A DNA stretch of 64,000 nt from NCBI GenBank assembly GCA_030549495.1, contig JAUIRK010000098.1, forward strand, positions 95,800-159,799. The letters are read 5' to 3'. The notes under the pieces were generated by a model, which did not search any database, was not told where the DNA came from, and saw only the letters and a list, made by a program, of their open reading frames with translations. The stretch is from Nectonema munidae. Its lineage: Eukaryota > Nematomorpha > Nectonematoida > Nectonematidae. Below are positions 11,476-22,766 of this stretch, piece after piece. A program made the translations under genes and the position numbers. Positions within the stretch are counted from its first letter, which is position 1. The number at the start of each line of letters is the position of its first letter.

Positions 11476-12250
11476 CTAGCCTTTACAATCAGGACATACG
11501 ATTACTGAATGTTTTTTACAAAACGAAATACCGCATACATTACAGATAGACGAGGTTTTAGAAAGAGTACCTTTTCTTTTCTTATACTCGGTTCCATGAA
11601 CTTTCTCAAGGCATACCTTGCACCTACGTCTAACAGTTGACTCGGGTAAAGAAGCTATTGGTTTTTGAACCTTCTCACCTGTTATGATATATATGGAATT
11701 ATCAATTTTACTCAAAATTTCGCTTTGAAGACCTTTTTTTTCCTTGAATATAAATATGGGAGAATCAAACTTTTTGCTAGTTCTATTCCTAAGCTTAGTG
11801 AAATCACACTACTTGTTTTTTTTCATTGTTATGCAAAAATGGTACCTGCAATGACTCTTGCAGTGTCCAATAGATAATAAAAGCGGCTACTGTTCCTTTT
11901 TTTGTTTTACTGTTTGTGGAATAATTTCTTATTTTTTGATCTAATATATCTGTTCCCCCCTTAGAAAAATCGTACTGTTTAAAAATTGCAGGTTTACTTT
12001 TTCCATCGTCTACTGTAATTCCTACTAAATCAATACATTTTTCTTTCCCTTTGATTTTTAAATTACTACATAACTATGAATTGATAGAAATTCTCCATAT
12101 TTATCCCAGCAAAACTTATAAGAAAATTAATCTCTATTATCCAAACTTTTTATATATTGGGGAATTCCTTTTCTTCTTGTGTCTATTGTACTATCTAAGA
12201 TAATTTTAGCATATTTACCCTCTGTTTTTACACCTGGTTAAACAAATATT
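11476..12250 (-). pseudogene. piggyBac element 4, C-terminal half
   Basis: Minus-strand remnant of an IFP2/looper-type piggyBac transposase. In coding order: RRKGIPQYIKSLDNRD (block after the second catalytic Asp), a degenerate stretch with several stops, GTDILDQKIRNYS plus LLDTARVIAGTIFA (third Asp block and following helix), and at 11476-11715 a C-terminal cysteine-rich domain with CKVCLE, CNVCGISFCKKH and CPDCKG. That order and cysteine pattern match the zinc-binding tail of piggyBac, which binds the subterminal DNA repeats. The N-terminal half and the termini are not recognised. Confidence 0.82.
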
Positions 12251-14412
12251 TGCTGTCTCGACAGTGCAGTTTTAGAAAACATTCAATACTAGAAGTATTA
12301 AATATATCCCTTTACAAATAAACGCTATATAGTGACTCTCAATGTATATATCGTTACCTTAGCAAAGCTTGGAAGGCATTTCCTATGCTGGAGAAGAGAG
12401 AGCCTACTATATATATACACAAATGGAAGAAAGTTTAAGAAGTTATAACTTCATTCCTTCAAAATATAAACTTACTAAACTTTGCATATCTGTATAGACA
12501 TATAAATGAAACATTTAGTTTGAAGAAATTCAAAAAATATATAAATGTATCGAATATATATACAAAAACATTATGTGATCACGCAAACTCTGGTTGAAGT
12601 ATAATTCACAACGAATTTTTTTGTTCTATTCTGAATAAGAAAAACTTCATTTTTTAAAAATATGAATAAATTTTATAGTATAATGATCAGTATAAAATTC
12701 GTTCCTTATTGGAAATTTTGCTACTAAAACAATTTGTTTTATCATACAATCCAAATAAAAAATAAAGTTTAAAAAGAAATATATTAGTTTTCGAGAATGA
12801 CTAAAAATGTGAATTTAGCCATTTGAGATTATCATGCAAACAAATCGTTGCAAAATCTGTAGAATATATCTATTCGCAAATAAACCACTATTATAAAAAT
12901 ACCACAAATCATACAAAAATTTGGGAAAATAAATTGTTTCAATGTATAGAGATAAGTTGAAAAATTGGAAAAACACTCTTTTGCTAGGAAGTTTAAAAAA
13001 AGTAATTGAGATTGATTGATTTATGAAAGCTTTGATTAAATTTTTTAATGTATTGTATATTGAGAAAAACTATACTAATAACAATAAAATATAATTGCTA
13101 AATGTAAAAAAATTGTTAGAAAATATCTAACCACAATTTTACCACATGATTTGATACTGAAAAGATAAAAAAAATTAATTTGACTAATTTACTCTATAAA
13201 GGCAAGTTTATGAAGTTATGAGAAAGGTTTAGGGCAAAAATTAGAAAGATCAAATATTGGACAGTGATTGACAGATTTGATTGATTTTATAAAAAAATAA
13301 ATGCCACCATCAGATTCGCAATTAATCATTTAGTAGGTTAACGAGAAAGTTTTGTGAAAATTTTTAATCATTCGAGAAAAACCGAGGAGATGAAAATAGC
13401 CCGTCTCAAATAGTTGGTATATATCAACATATATTTACCATTTTCAAGTATGTCAAATTGTAAATTCCACCCGAAACCCCCCACGAAAATTCTACACTAC
13501 AAATTTTCGAGTCCCGAATAGTTCACCCCACTATTGTTTGCTATAAGTAAAACAGTCATTGTTTGCTCAAAAAAAATAAAGTGACAACCATATAATTCAA
13601 ATGATATTCCTTAAAATAATCGAATGGATATTCAAAAAGCCCGATACAAGAAAGTCTGAAACTTGAATCGACAAAAAATATTTAAAAAATAAAGATTTTT
13701 TCTTGTATCTACGCTTTTTTTCAATTATTATTTTATATATTTTTCTAAGAATATGTTAAATTTAACACTTTGTTATTTCACATAAATGAATAACAGATAC
13801 AAGATTCCTAATTTATCAATCTTATCGAACTACTACTGAAATTTTGAACCAAGATCAGAAATTATTTATATTCTTGTTTTCCTGTTTAAATTATTCACAT
13901 CTTTTCTGGTTTCAAACTGATTTTCCGTTTAAATATGTAGTTTAGTTGTTTTTAAAACCAAAGAAATAATGTATTTTTGTATGATCACTTTTATCTTTCA
14001 AGTCAAATTGATCACTATTATTTCGTGTCAAATCGACCGTTTTGAAAACTATCCAAATAGAATAAACTTCAAAAAATTGTAACGCCCATATTATTATTTT
14101 CGGGCGTTTTGACCCGGCACCTTCAAAACAAACCAAGTTAATGTTTAATTTTCTATTGAGTCTAGTTGATTCCTTTTATATCATTGAAATTTATGTATTT
14201 AATAAATATTATTCTTTTGCCCTCATGCCTCTGGCATACAACTCTTCATCGAAAGGAAAAAGAAAAGTGGTTGACAGTGAAAATTGAAAAAAAAACGAGA
14301 ACTTATTGGCGATGTGAAAGATCCTACTCTAAAATCAATTTTTTTTAATATTTGCTTTAAAATTAATCATATTTAGGAAATATATCTGGAGCAGTTTTCC
14401 GGTGAGCGGAAG
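12251..14412. other. No gene seen
   Basis: AT-rich sequence. A phrase near 13265-13325 (GATTTGATTGATTTTATAAA then CACCATCAGATTCGC) recurs near 39298-39350, so at least one dispersed repeat family passes through here. I find no supported coding sequence. Confidence 0.5.
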
Positions 14413-14560
14413 TTACCTGAAATGAAAAATTAATGCGGTTGAAGCTTCGTGGCGGAAATTTTGGGATGGAATTTAGTGGTGGAAATGACCTAAAATAAAA
14501 AATTAATGGGATGAAAGTTTCCTGGGGTCTTGGGATGGAATTTTAGGGGTGAAATTTACG
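14413..14560 (+). repeat. Imperfect tandem duplication, about 72-bp unit
   Basis: Two adjacent units both read AAAAATTAATG...TTGGGATGGAATTT...GGGTGAAAT/GGTGGAAAT and are richer in G than the surroundings. Divergence is high, so the duplication is old. Confidence 0.6.
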
Positions 14561-15289
14561 AGTCACGCATGTATTCAGCCTGAATATTTGTCAGCCGTAC
14601 TTTGTTTCAAAGTTTTTTTGTGATGAAATCATTCGTGATGTTTAATTTCAAATACAAAAATTCTAAAAGACTCTCTTTGACACAAAAGGAAAAATATGGA
14701 CAGATTCAATTTAAATTTAAAATTATCTCGATAGTGACTAAATCTTCACATATTTGCATTTGTGACAGTTTTGATATTTAAAATGAGATTTTCTACTGAT
14801 CTTAGTGAAATAAAAAAAAAGATTTTTTTTTAAAGAATTTAAGGATTTTTTATTTGTAAAAGAGGAACTTCTTTTTCTCTTTCAAAATCTTTTTTGAAGA
14901 ACCCAATATTAGATCATTACATCGCTTCCTAGTTCATTGGAACATGGTAATCTTATTTTTAGCCAAGATGCATTTCTTTTGATCACACGTTCTCTTTTCA
15001 ATTTGTTTTCAGATTGCTTTCTTCTATCATACTAATCTTCAAAAGAATTTATAATGCCTTTTTTTTCTTTTTTAAGATAAATATTTCATACTCACCATGA
15101 TTGAAGATGGTATTTAAGTTATAATATATTAAAAAAATTATATATTTACAATATAAACAATATACTGAAATTTTTTTACAGATATGATTTGTTTTTTTGA
15201 AAAAAACTGATTTTCACATCACTAATTAAATTGACACTTCTAGATCTTTTTTAACCGTCTTAGCAAAATGGAGTACAGAAATAAAATAA

Positions 15290-15376
15290 TGATAGTCAAT
15301 GTGGTATAAAAACAGATATTTTATTTAAAATTTTGAAATTATTTTTGGACGTAAATCGCAAATTTGATTAACCTTC
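15290..15376 (+). repeat. Dispersed repeat unit, single copy
   Basis: Reads AAAACAGATATTTTATTTAA and, 50 bases on, CGCAAATTTGATT. The same phrases occur in tandem at about 19.25-19.60 kb, so this is an isolated copy of that minisatellite unit. The neighbouring 15378-16250 stretch holds only a short (TA)n run at 15882-15904 and no gene that I can support. Confidence 0.55.
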
Positions 15377-16279
15377 GCTTCACAGACATATGGCAATTTA
15401 CTCCATATCATACTCTCACTTGCTAATGCGAAAAATTTTCCATAACACTTTTAGTAATTCTATTATGTAAATTTAATCTTAAACATTTACTTTCATAAAA
15501 GAAAAAGGATATCGAATTTAATATTTCAAAAATAGAATTATTTACGTTTTTATTCGACTTAATGACTTTCTATAGTTATGTAGTTGCACATTCGGATCAC
15601 ACATAAACTTTCGGATCTTTTGTAAAAAATATAAAAAAAAATTATTTTCAACTCTGTATTATTCAAATGACTATTCAAATAACTCTTCTTCATTATTATT
15701 ATTATTACTATTATCATCATTTTTGTTTATAAACTTGCACATAATATCTTTTCATTTAACCATAATTATCTGTCATAGCTATATTTATTTTTGTTATTAA
15801 TTATTTGTCATTAACACTTCTCTGAACATCACAATTCTTCTATTCTATTAATATAGACTTTTCTTTTACTATGCAAATTCTTATATATATATATATATAT
15901 ATATAGTTATGTCTTTTCACGCGCTATTTGTTGAATAAAAGCTCCAGCCTTTCAGATTCTTTCTATTCATCACAAACTCTGAAAATATACTATCGTAGTC
16001 TTTTCAAGAAGACAAAAGCTTTTATTACAGTTTTGATATGCAAAGCATACAAAAAGAAAAAAGGACACTGACGTAAAATTAGAAGCAATTATCGCATATT
16101 AGTTTTGAGTGTAATTTGCAAGTTTGAATGCAGCATTTCGAACATTTTCTGGTGCTTCGTTTTTTCATGGGTAAGCATAAAAAACAAATCCTGTGGTGGA
16201 AGAAGCTGAAGATGGAGTTGGTTGGGAAAAGCCATAAAAGTTGAGGAGGGATTTAGTTTTCAAGTTTGTTTGGGCTAGA

Positions 16280-17345
16280 TTAGATCTTATTCTCATTGAT
16301 TCTTCCGATAAAATGAGAGGGAGCCAAAATTTTTCTTCCTCCACTTTTTATAGAAGGAAAATCTTGCGGGAACTTGGATATGATAAAGGAGTTCAGGCAA
16401 GACATGTCCAAATAATTGCTGAATATTGCCATCAGCCACCTACTACAAGGCGTGTAGCTACAATATTGCTTGAGCATCGTGTTGCCAACATCTATTCCAC
16501 TTTTATGCTTGTTATATTCAATCATTGATTTTGCCCCGCAATAGAAGTTATTTCAAGTTTTTTTCGGTGTTGTGACGATAAAATGTAAACAACTTTGAAG
16601 TTTCGTTTCGCATGTCGTTTCCGAATGTATGACGAGAGAGAAGCATCTTTCTAATAAACTACACGAGTTTCACACTCATTTAGCATGAGAGTTTTCAGGT
16701 AGTTCGGCTGTAAAAATTTTGGGATAAATCTTTTCGTAGACATCACAGTACCACATACAGTGTAGTTTTTGGTAAGGGCCTACCTGGCTATTTTATGAGA
16801 AGTAAAAAACCTATCCATATAAACACCGATACCCTTTCGCAAATTTGAATCGGAAAGAAGTCGTTTTACTATGGAAATAACGGAAAAATAACTTCGTTTC
16901 ATGTAATAAAAGCTTTTTGAATCGTTTATTTTATCAATTTTAATACCACAATGCCCTGATTTTTTCGGATTGTAAATTTTGGAGTTGAAATTTCCTCTGA
17001 AACTAACCAATTGCTCATTAATAGTCACAGCAGCATCGGAAGTCCAATATTCAGCAAAAACTTTATAGAAGTGATCGTGTAAAAATCTCACTGCAGCAAG
17101 TTTATAATTGGGGTTTCTAATGCTTTTATCATCAAAAGAAAGAAAATAATGCATTAGAAAAAACATTTCTCTTCCAAGAGAAGCTTTTAGGGAAGGTGAA
17201 CCTCAGGTTTCACTGAAAAGTGTGAAAATTTCAACTTTTTGGCCCAAACATTCACCAATGTGTAACAAGCAAGCAAAATAAGAAAGCAGGTCATGCACTT
17301 CAAATTTGTAAAAAGAATGCTTTAAATTTTTATGTTTAGGGTATA
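16280..17345 (-). pseudogene. piggyBac element 3, transposase core
   Basis: Minus-strand IFP2-type piggyBac remnant. In coding order: KFEVHDLLSYFACLLHIGE (17320-17260), SLGREMFFLMHYFLSFDDKS with KLAAVRFLHDHF, VTINEQLVSFRGNFNSKIY, KKSGHCGIKIDKINDSKS, YMDRFFTSHKIA (second catalytic Asp box), then after a degenerate gap YNKHKSGIDVGNTMLKQYC and WLMAIFSNYLDMSCLNSFII at 16520-16400. The first catalytic position reads DS in the expected CDS context. The frame is broken more than once, and the N-terminus is separated from the core by the minisatellite and an inverted-repeat element. Confidence 0.85.
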
Positions 17346-17349
17346 CTTT

Positions 17350-17500
17350 TCTAAAAAACAGGTGTAAAAAAAGACACCCATATACCCACAACACTTCCCT
17401 ATGAACACACGCACACCCATACATACAAGATAAAACACCTATACTAGAGCAGACGCACACCCATACATCCAAACAAAACACCTATACCTCAACATGGGTT
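17350..17500 (+). repeat. CA-rich minisatellite, left part
   Basis: Repeats of an approximately 50-bp phrase with ACGCACACCCATACAT and AAAACACCTATAC. Its character matches the array that resumes at 18062, so the element at 17508-18060 appears to sit inside one larger CA-rich tract. Confidence 0.6.
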
Positions 17501-17507
17501 ATTATTA

Positions 17508-18060
17508 AAAGTGTGACATGACAAAATATAAAAAAATTGAAAAGAGTGACAAAATATACCAAAATTCAAAAGAGTGACACAATATAAGGAAATTCAAAAG
17601 TGACATAACAAAAAAGTGACTAAAGTATTAATATATTGTTGTTGCTTATTAATTTTTTTCACGCTACAGTCTATACAAACTGTTGAAAACTGGATTACGA
17701 AAGAAAAAATATAACTTAGAAAAATATTATATAAAATAAACCACTTATAAACAAGAAAAAAATAAAAAACTTGTTAATGTTATAGCTAGATATGGAACTG
17801 CTTATCTTAATGAGGCATTGCATTCAATTTTCAATTGAATGCAGCAAATGTCGATGAAACTAATATTAGTGATGACAATGTTACTACTGATGAAAATTAA
17901 TTATTAAACATTTAATCAGTTATTTTAATTTGTTTTTGTTCTTTAATAAAAACATTCAACTATTTGTTAGTGACAAATTATGTCACTCTTTTGATTTGTC
18001 GCTCTTTTAATCTCTATTTTAAGAGTAACAAATGATGTCACTGTTTTGATTTGTCACTCT
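17508..18060. mobile_element. Inverted-repeat element with iterated ends
   Basis: Both ends are built of several copies of AGAGTGACA: AAAGAGTGACAAAATATAC and similar on the left, and the inverted form TGTCACTCTTTTGATTTGTC on the right. The central 350 bp shows no transposase that I recognise; a short open stretch ends NVDETNISDDNVTTDEN-stop. Iterated terminal sites suggest a non-autonomous DNA element. No target duplication is clear. Confidence 0.6.
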
Positions 18061-18061
18061 A

Positions 18062-18480
18062 ATGAACATCTCCCCTCCACATACATACACTAACACCTCC
18101 CCCCTTCTTCTACACACACCCCCGAAAAAGCAGGTGAAAAGTGAGCATACATACACCCATGAAGCCACACAAAACACACGGACACATACCATTAAAAAAA
18201 CAGATATACATACACACACACACATCCACAGATATACATGCACACACACACACATCCACAGATATACATGCACACACATCCACAGATATACATACACACA
18301 CACATCCACAGATATACATACACACACACATCCACAGATATACATACACACACATCCACAGATATACATACACCCACACCTACCCACAGATATACATACA
18401 CCCACACCTACCCACAGATATACATACACACACCCACTCACAGATATACATACACACACACCCACCCACAGATATGTGTA
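18062..18480 (+). repeat. CA-rich minisatellite, about 11 units
   Basis: From about 18186 the phrase ACAGATATACATACACACAC recurs about eleven times, with units of 24-30 bp that vary in the length of the CA run. Later units contain CACCCACACCTACC variants. All six frames are long and open because the unit has few stops, so the apparent proteins rich in THPQIYI or CMYICG are by-products of the repeat. Confidence 0.92.
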
Positions 18481-18570
18481 AACCAATTTGAATATTTTCA
18501 AGATGTCTGTTTCTCTACGTGCCAATCCTTTGGGACCACTAGGAGAGATATAAGTATATATTTTCTGTTT

Positions 18571-18601
18571 GAGCCCTTCCACCTGTACTGGTGAAGGGCT
18601 C
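18571..18601 (+). other. Short hairpin
   Basis: GAGCCCTTC-C-ACC, loop TGTACT, GGT-GAAGGGCTC: two 12-base arms with one bulge. It lies between the minisatellite and the acidic open frame on the minus strand. Function unknown. Confidence 0.6.
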
Positions 18602-18740
18602 CTAACTATAACTGATATCGTCAGCACAGGCTAAATTTTCATCCGTTTCACTTTCTTGAAGTGAACTTGATTCGCTAATTTCATCGAAAAAAGACAAATC
18701 ACTTGACTCTTCAACAAAACTACTTAAAGATGAAGATTCC
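18602..18740 (-). pseudogene. Acidic N-terminus, possibly of piggyBac 3
   Basis: Minus-strand frame starting MESSSLSSFVEESSDLSFFD and continuing as Ser/Glu/Asp-rich sequence to a stop. Acidic serine-rich leaders are usual in piggyBac transposases, and the strand and position upstream of the core at 16.3-17.3 kb fit. No diagnostic motif is present, so this assignment rests on context. Confidence 0.4.
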
Positions 18741-18899
18741 ATGGAAAGGACCTGAAAATTTGGAATGTACTGGAAGCTTCGAAGGGGTGAAACGCGAAGA
18801 AAATAAAGCAAGTAACGAAGGCGGTAAAATGTAAAGAAGATCAGTATTATATAGGATGGAATGGAATATTCGAACAACAGTTGTCAGAGTTCAATACGA

Positions 18900-19229
18900 T
18901 TTATGCACACATGGTATACCGCTCAAAGAAAACGTAATATTTCAAGGTTTTTTCTTTCCGAAGAAGAGTTGATGAATCATTCTTCGCGTAAACAAAAAAA
19001 TTGTTTTTATTATTATATCTTGCAGTGAAAATTTGATGTGGCAAATAACATATAAAACCTATAGAAAAGTCACATTAGGTTGTATGACAGCAAAAATTTC
19101 TTATTTTTATTTTCTATAAAAGAAATGTGGATTAAAATGGTATATCCCTGTAAACGGTGCTATAGCAGAATATGCTGTAAAGCGAAGGAGCTTTCGGGTA
19201 TTTTACCAAACCCTAAACGCGTAAACTGA
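18900..19229. other. No feature seen
   Basis: AT-rich, with no supported gene or repeat. Confidence 0.5.
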
Positions 19230-19600
19230 TTTCAAAAATGAAACCAACCTCGTCAATTTGGTACAAAACAGATATTTTATTTAAATTTCAAAAATATTTC
19301 TGTAGGAATCAGAAGTAAACCGCAAATTTGATTGACACATGCAAATATTTACAAAGCTTAAATGCAAAAACTGAGTTTAGAAATGAAACTAGCATTATAA
19401 AAGCATATATTTCAGGTAAAATTAAAGAGAATACTTTGGAGACAATTTTTAAGAAGTAAAACGAAAATTTGATTGACAGTAGGTATTTTCAAATCTTAAA
19501 TGCAAAGTTAAGTCCAAAAATGAAAGTAGTATGGTTGATTTCGTACAAAAACATTTTTTTCGTCTAAAATTAGAGAGAATACTTTTGCCTCCCTACATAA
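19230..19600 (+). repeat. Minisatellite of about 120-140-bp units, three copies
   Basis: The series GTACAAAACAGATATTTTAT ... AAATTTGATTGACA ... AAATGCAAA..TGA..TT..AAAATGAAA recurs with period about 120-140 bp at roughly 19255, 19395 and 19530. A lone unit lies at 15290. Divergence between units is substantial. Confidence 0.65.
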
Positions 19601-21009
19601 GCATAAAAGCACCTAAAGATGTTTTTACCACTTCAAAATTGTTACCATTTTTAATTTGGATTTTCATAATTTTGAGTCATATTGTATCTTTATTTTTATG
19701 CATAAATATGTCTAACGGGTAATTCTTTTTTGTTTATGTAAGGAGGCAAAAGCGATTTTTCATTCTTCTATTTTTAACTTTCTGTAGTTGTTTGTTTTAT
19801 TTTACAAATTTTATATAAAAAGTAACCAAGAAATTCAACAAAAAAAAATTTATTTTAAGGAAAAACAATATATGTCTTTTTCATTTCATCATAATTATTT
19901 TAAATACATAATTCTCAGTCTGAATCCTTGAAAAATATTGTTTTTAAAAAATAATTGAAATTTTTATAAAAAAAATTATCAGTTTTGGGTGAAAAAATGT
20001 ATAATAATGACAGAATATATACATATGTTTTCTAAAATATTTGAAGAAATACCAAGCAATCAAGAATTGTTCATTCTCATTTTGAATTAAGCAAAAATTC
20101 TTTTCTTTAGAACAGTGGTTTTCAAAGTCCCCCTCTAAAATCTTATTTTTGTGTCTCGACTCCAATTAATTCATGTAATAATACAGATGCATTTCTTTTC
20201 TTTTTATAAGTTTTTCATTCTGATGACACGCTTCTTTTGCTGCTTTGCTTTCAACGTGCTTTATAAACACATAGGAATTACTTTTGATTTATTCAGTATA
20301 AAAAAATGCCTTTTCTTAATCTTATTTTACTACCAAAAAATTATTTCTATAGAATTGAAGTAGAAATTTGGTGAACTTTATTAATAAATTTAAAAATATA
20401 ATTGCTATATAAAAAAAAACAACTAACATTACTTTTCTAAAGTTTTGACTTGCGTTTTTTATGAGATGACTTTAATTTGGGCTTCTTGTGTTTTTCTAGC
20501 AAAGCAAAAAAAAATTTGATAAGATAAAATTTAAAATGAAAAATATTTGATATGGGCAAACTTTCGGACAAGAAGGATAGAGTGAGATGGATCAAAATAA
20601 AGACTGTTAACAATGAACGAGGAGAGATTAGAAGTAGCCAATAGCAGTTGCAAAACATATAATGTACTTTTTTTAGTATTGGAGCACAAATATAATCTCA
20701 TTTGATCACACCTTAATTGACGCGCGAGGTTAAAATAGTGAAGCAAACAAACTTCTGTATTGATACATTTTATTAAAAAAGATGCGGTAAAAACGAAACC
20801 CCGTAGCCAGAATCTAAGCACGGGCACGTCAAAGCTGATTCTATGAGAGCTTAGAATATAAAAAGTTTGTATGTTATATATTTGAGGGGAGTTTCAAGAA
20901 GGAGGTGGGGGGATATGAATATGTAGAAAATAGTAGGGTGTTCTTACAAAGCGACTCGATTATGCCCATTTGCATTATAAAAACTGGAAGGCCCATTTAA
21001 AAACGCGCA
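19601..21009. other. No gene seen; one hAT-like terminus
   Basis: AT-rich. At 20113 the motif CAGTGGTTTTCAAAG resembles hAT terminal inverted repeats; a similar motif, inverted, ends at 41648. A minus-strand open frame at about 20531-20827 has no recognisable domain, and I do not support it as a gene. Confidence 0.45.
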
Positions 21010-21143
21010 TTAAACGGTTATCGACCACAGTCGCATATCTCGACTTTAGAAAAATAAAATCGTTTGCATTTATCAATGCTTTTTAATACAAATCTTCTGT
21101 TTTACATTAGATATCGTCTGATGGTTGAGACCTCTTCAAACTT
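21010..21143 (+). mobile_element. piggyBac-type MITE-2
   Basis: Left end TTAAACGGTTATCGACCACA (21010), then the partly decayed palindrome GTCG-CATATC-TCGAC (21030-21044), 16 bases inside the TTAA. The body shares CTTTTTAATACAAATCTTCT and AGATATCGTCTG with the copy at 59128 (opposite orientation). The right terminus is degenerate, so the end is approximate. Confidence 0.75.
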
Positions 21144-21491
21144 TTTTACATCGTACTTTAATTCTTTCTTTCTTTACATTCTTCGTTCACAACTAAGCTT
21201 TAAATATCAATCCTATTGAATAACTTGTGTAAGAACATCGTTTTCAGTAATTAGCGTGGATTTCTAGTCGAAGCGTACGACAGCACCATTGGAATCTTAA
21301 AATCTTTTGCTGAAGTTTCACATAATATATTTTTTAGCTCTCCTGACTACTAACTAATATGATTGACAGCGCACATATTTTTTCTTCTGCTTTTTAATAA
21401 ATAAGGAGTTTTATTTTTAAAAAACTCAAAACATGATTTGAAATTGCTTCCTCTACTCGAATGCTCTTTTAACTCATTTTCCGTAATACCT

Positions 21492-22757
21492 TTCCTCCAA
21501 ATACTTTACTCGTTAGTCTAGACGTGGTTGATCTCTACAACTCCATTCCACTAGACACTTTGACTGATCTCACCATCGACTTTTTAGCATCACACAAGGA
21601 TAAAATTGATCTACATCCATTCACATATGATGATCTACCTTTACTCAAGGACATTTTAAATTTTACTTTGCACAACAATATTATATATCATGACAAACAA
21701 CTCTACCTTCAAACTAAAGGTTTGCCAATGGGTGGTAAACTTTTATCTCTTCTGTCGAATATTTACATGAACCATATCGAACAAATTTTAGTCAAACACC
21801 CGAATTTTCCACCTTCCTGGCGAAGATATGTAGATGATATTTTTTTCATCTGGACAAAAAACAAATCAGATTTACTCTAATTCGTTAATTACGCTAATTC
21901 AATAAACAACATCAAGTTTACAACAGAAATAAACTACTCCTCTACCATTCCTCGACATTTTACTAATTTTCTCTGATAACAAAATCATCCACTCCTTATA
22001 CGTCAAACCCACGAAAAAACCAATTGTCATCAATTTCCTTTCAGCCCACGCACTATCCGTCAAACGCGCAACTTTTATTGGCCACCTTAAAGGAATAGCA
22101 CGCATCAATAATACTGACGATTTTCGTAATCAAAACTTCAAATACATTCTTAATTTGTATAAAGATAATGATTATCCTGAACACATGTTAAATAAATGGT
22201 ACACAGAGTATAATAATGAGTGTGACCCAACCTCCAGCATACGTCACGTTTTTGATGAAAAATGTACCAACTTGAAACTGTCTCAATTGGTTTTACCTCC
22301 TCTGAACAACGTCTTCCGCCGCAAAATCCAAAAAATTATAAAAGATAACTCTCTACCAATTAGGATCATCACAAAAACACCTACCAGTATCAAATCCTTC
22401 CTCTTACACAAACCTCGTAACCAATATCTACATCGACACTCAAAACATTGTAGTTCAATTCTCAATGGCCAATGTCACGAAAAAAATGTAATCTACAAAA
22501 TAACTTGCGAAATTTGTAAAGATTTTTATATTGGTGAAACGAAACGGTCATGCATATTACGCTTCAAAGAACACTTTGATGATGCCGCGAATAAACGAAC
22601 ATCAAAAGCCTTGGGTTTGCATTACTTTAACTTCCATCCAGATACACCAGCTTCACCCACACACCTCCAGATGCAAGTGCTTGACCATGACGTTAATTAT
22701 TTGAAACGCACATATAAAGAAGAATACTATATTAAATCATATATTTCACACATATAA
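21492..22757 (+). pseudogene. Penelope reverse transcriptase / GIY-YIG protein
   Basis: RT part: LLVSLDVVDLYNSIPLDTLT (first palm motif), QTKGLPMGGKLLSLLSNIYM, and RRYVDDIFFIW, where YVDD is the RT active site. C-terminal part: HSKHCSSILNGQCHEKNVIY leads into KITCEICKDFYIGETKRSC, the GIY-YIG nuclease signature of endonuclease-bearing Penelope-like elements, followed by RFKEHFDDAANKR and the end YIKSYISHI at 22757. The RT finger and N-terminal domains are missing (5' truncation), as is common for these elements. Such enzymes copy RNA at a nicked target. This copy is not intact. Confidence 0.88.
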
Positions 22758-22766
22758 TACCCTCAT

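Noticed and set aside
18186-18480. Regularly spaced repeats resembling a CRISPR array
   Set aside because: The intervals are themselves CA repeats rather than unique spacers, and the window is clearly from an animal genome.
18062-18594. Several overlapping open frames on both strands rich in Thr-His-Pro or Cys-Val-Tyr
   Set aside because: They are translations of a CA-rich minisatellite that lacks stops; no start context, no domain, and unit-length variation would change frames.
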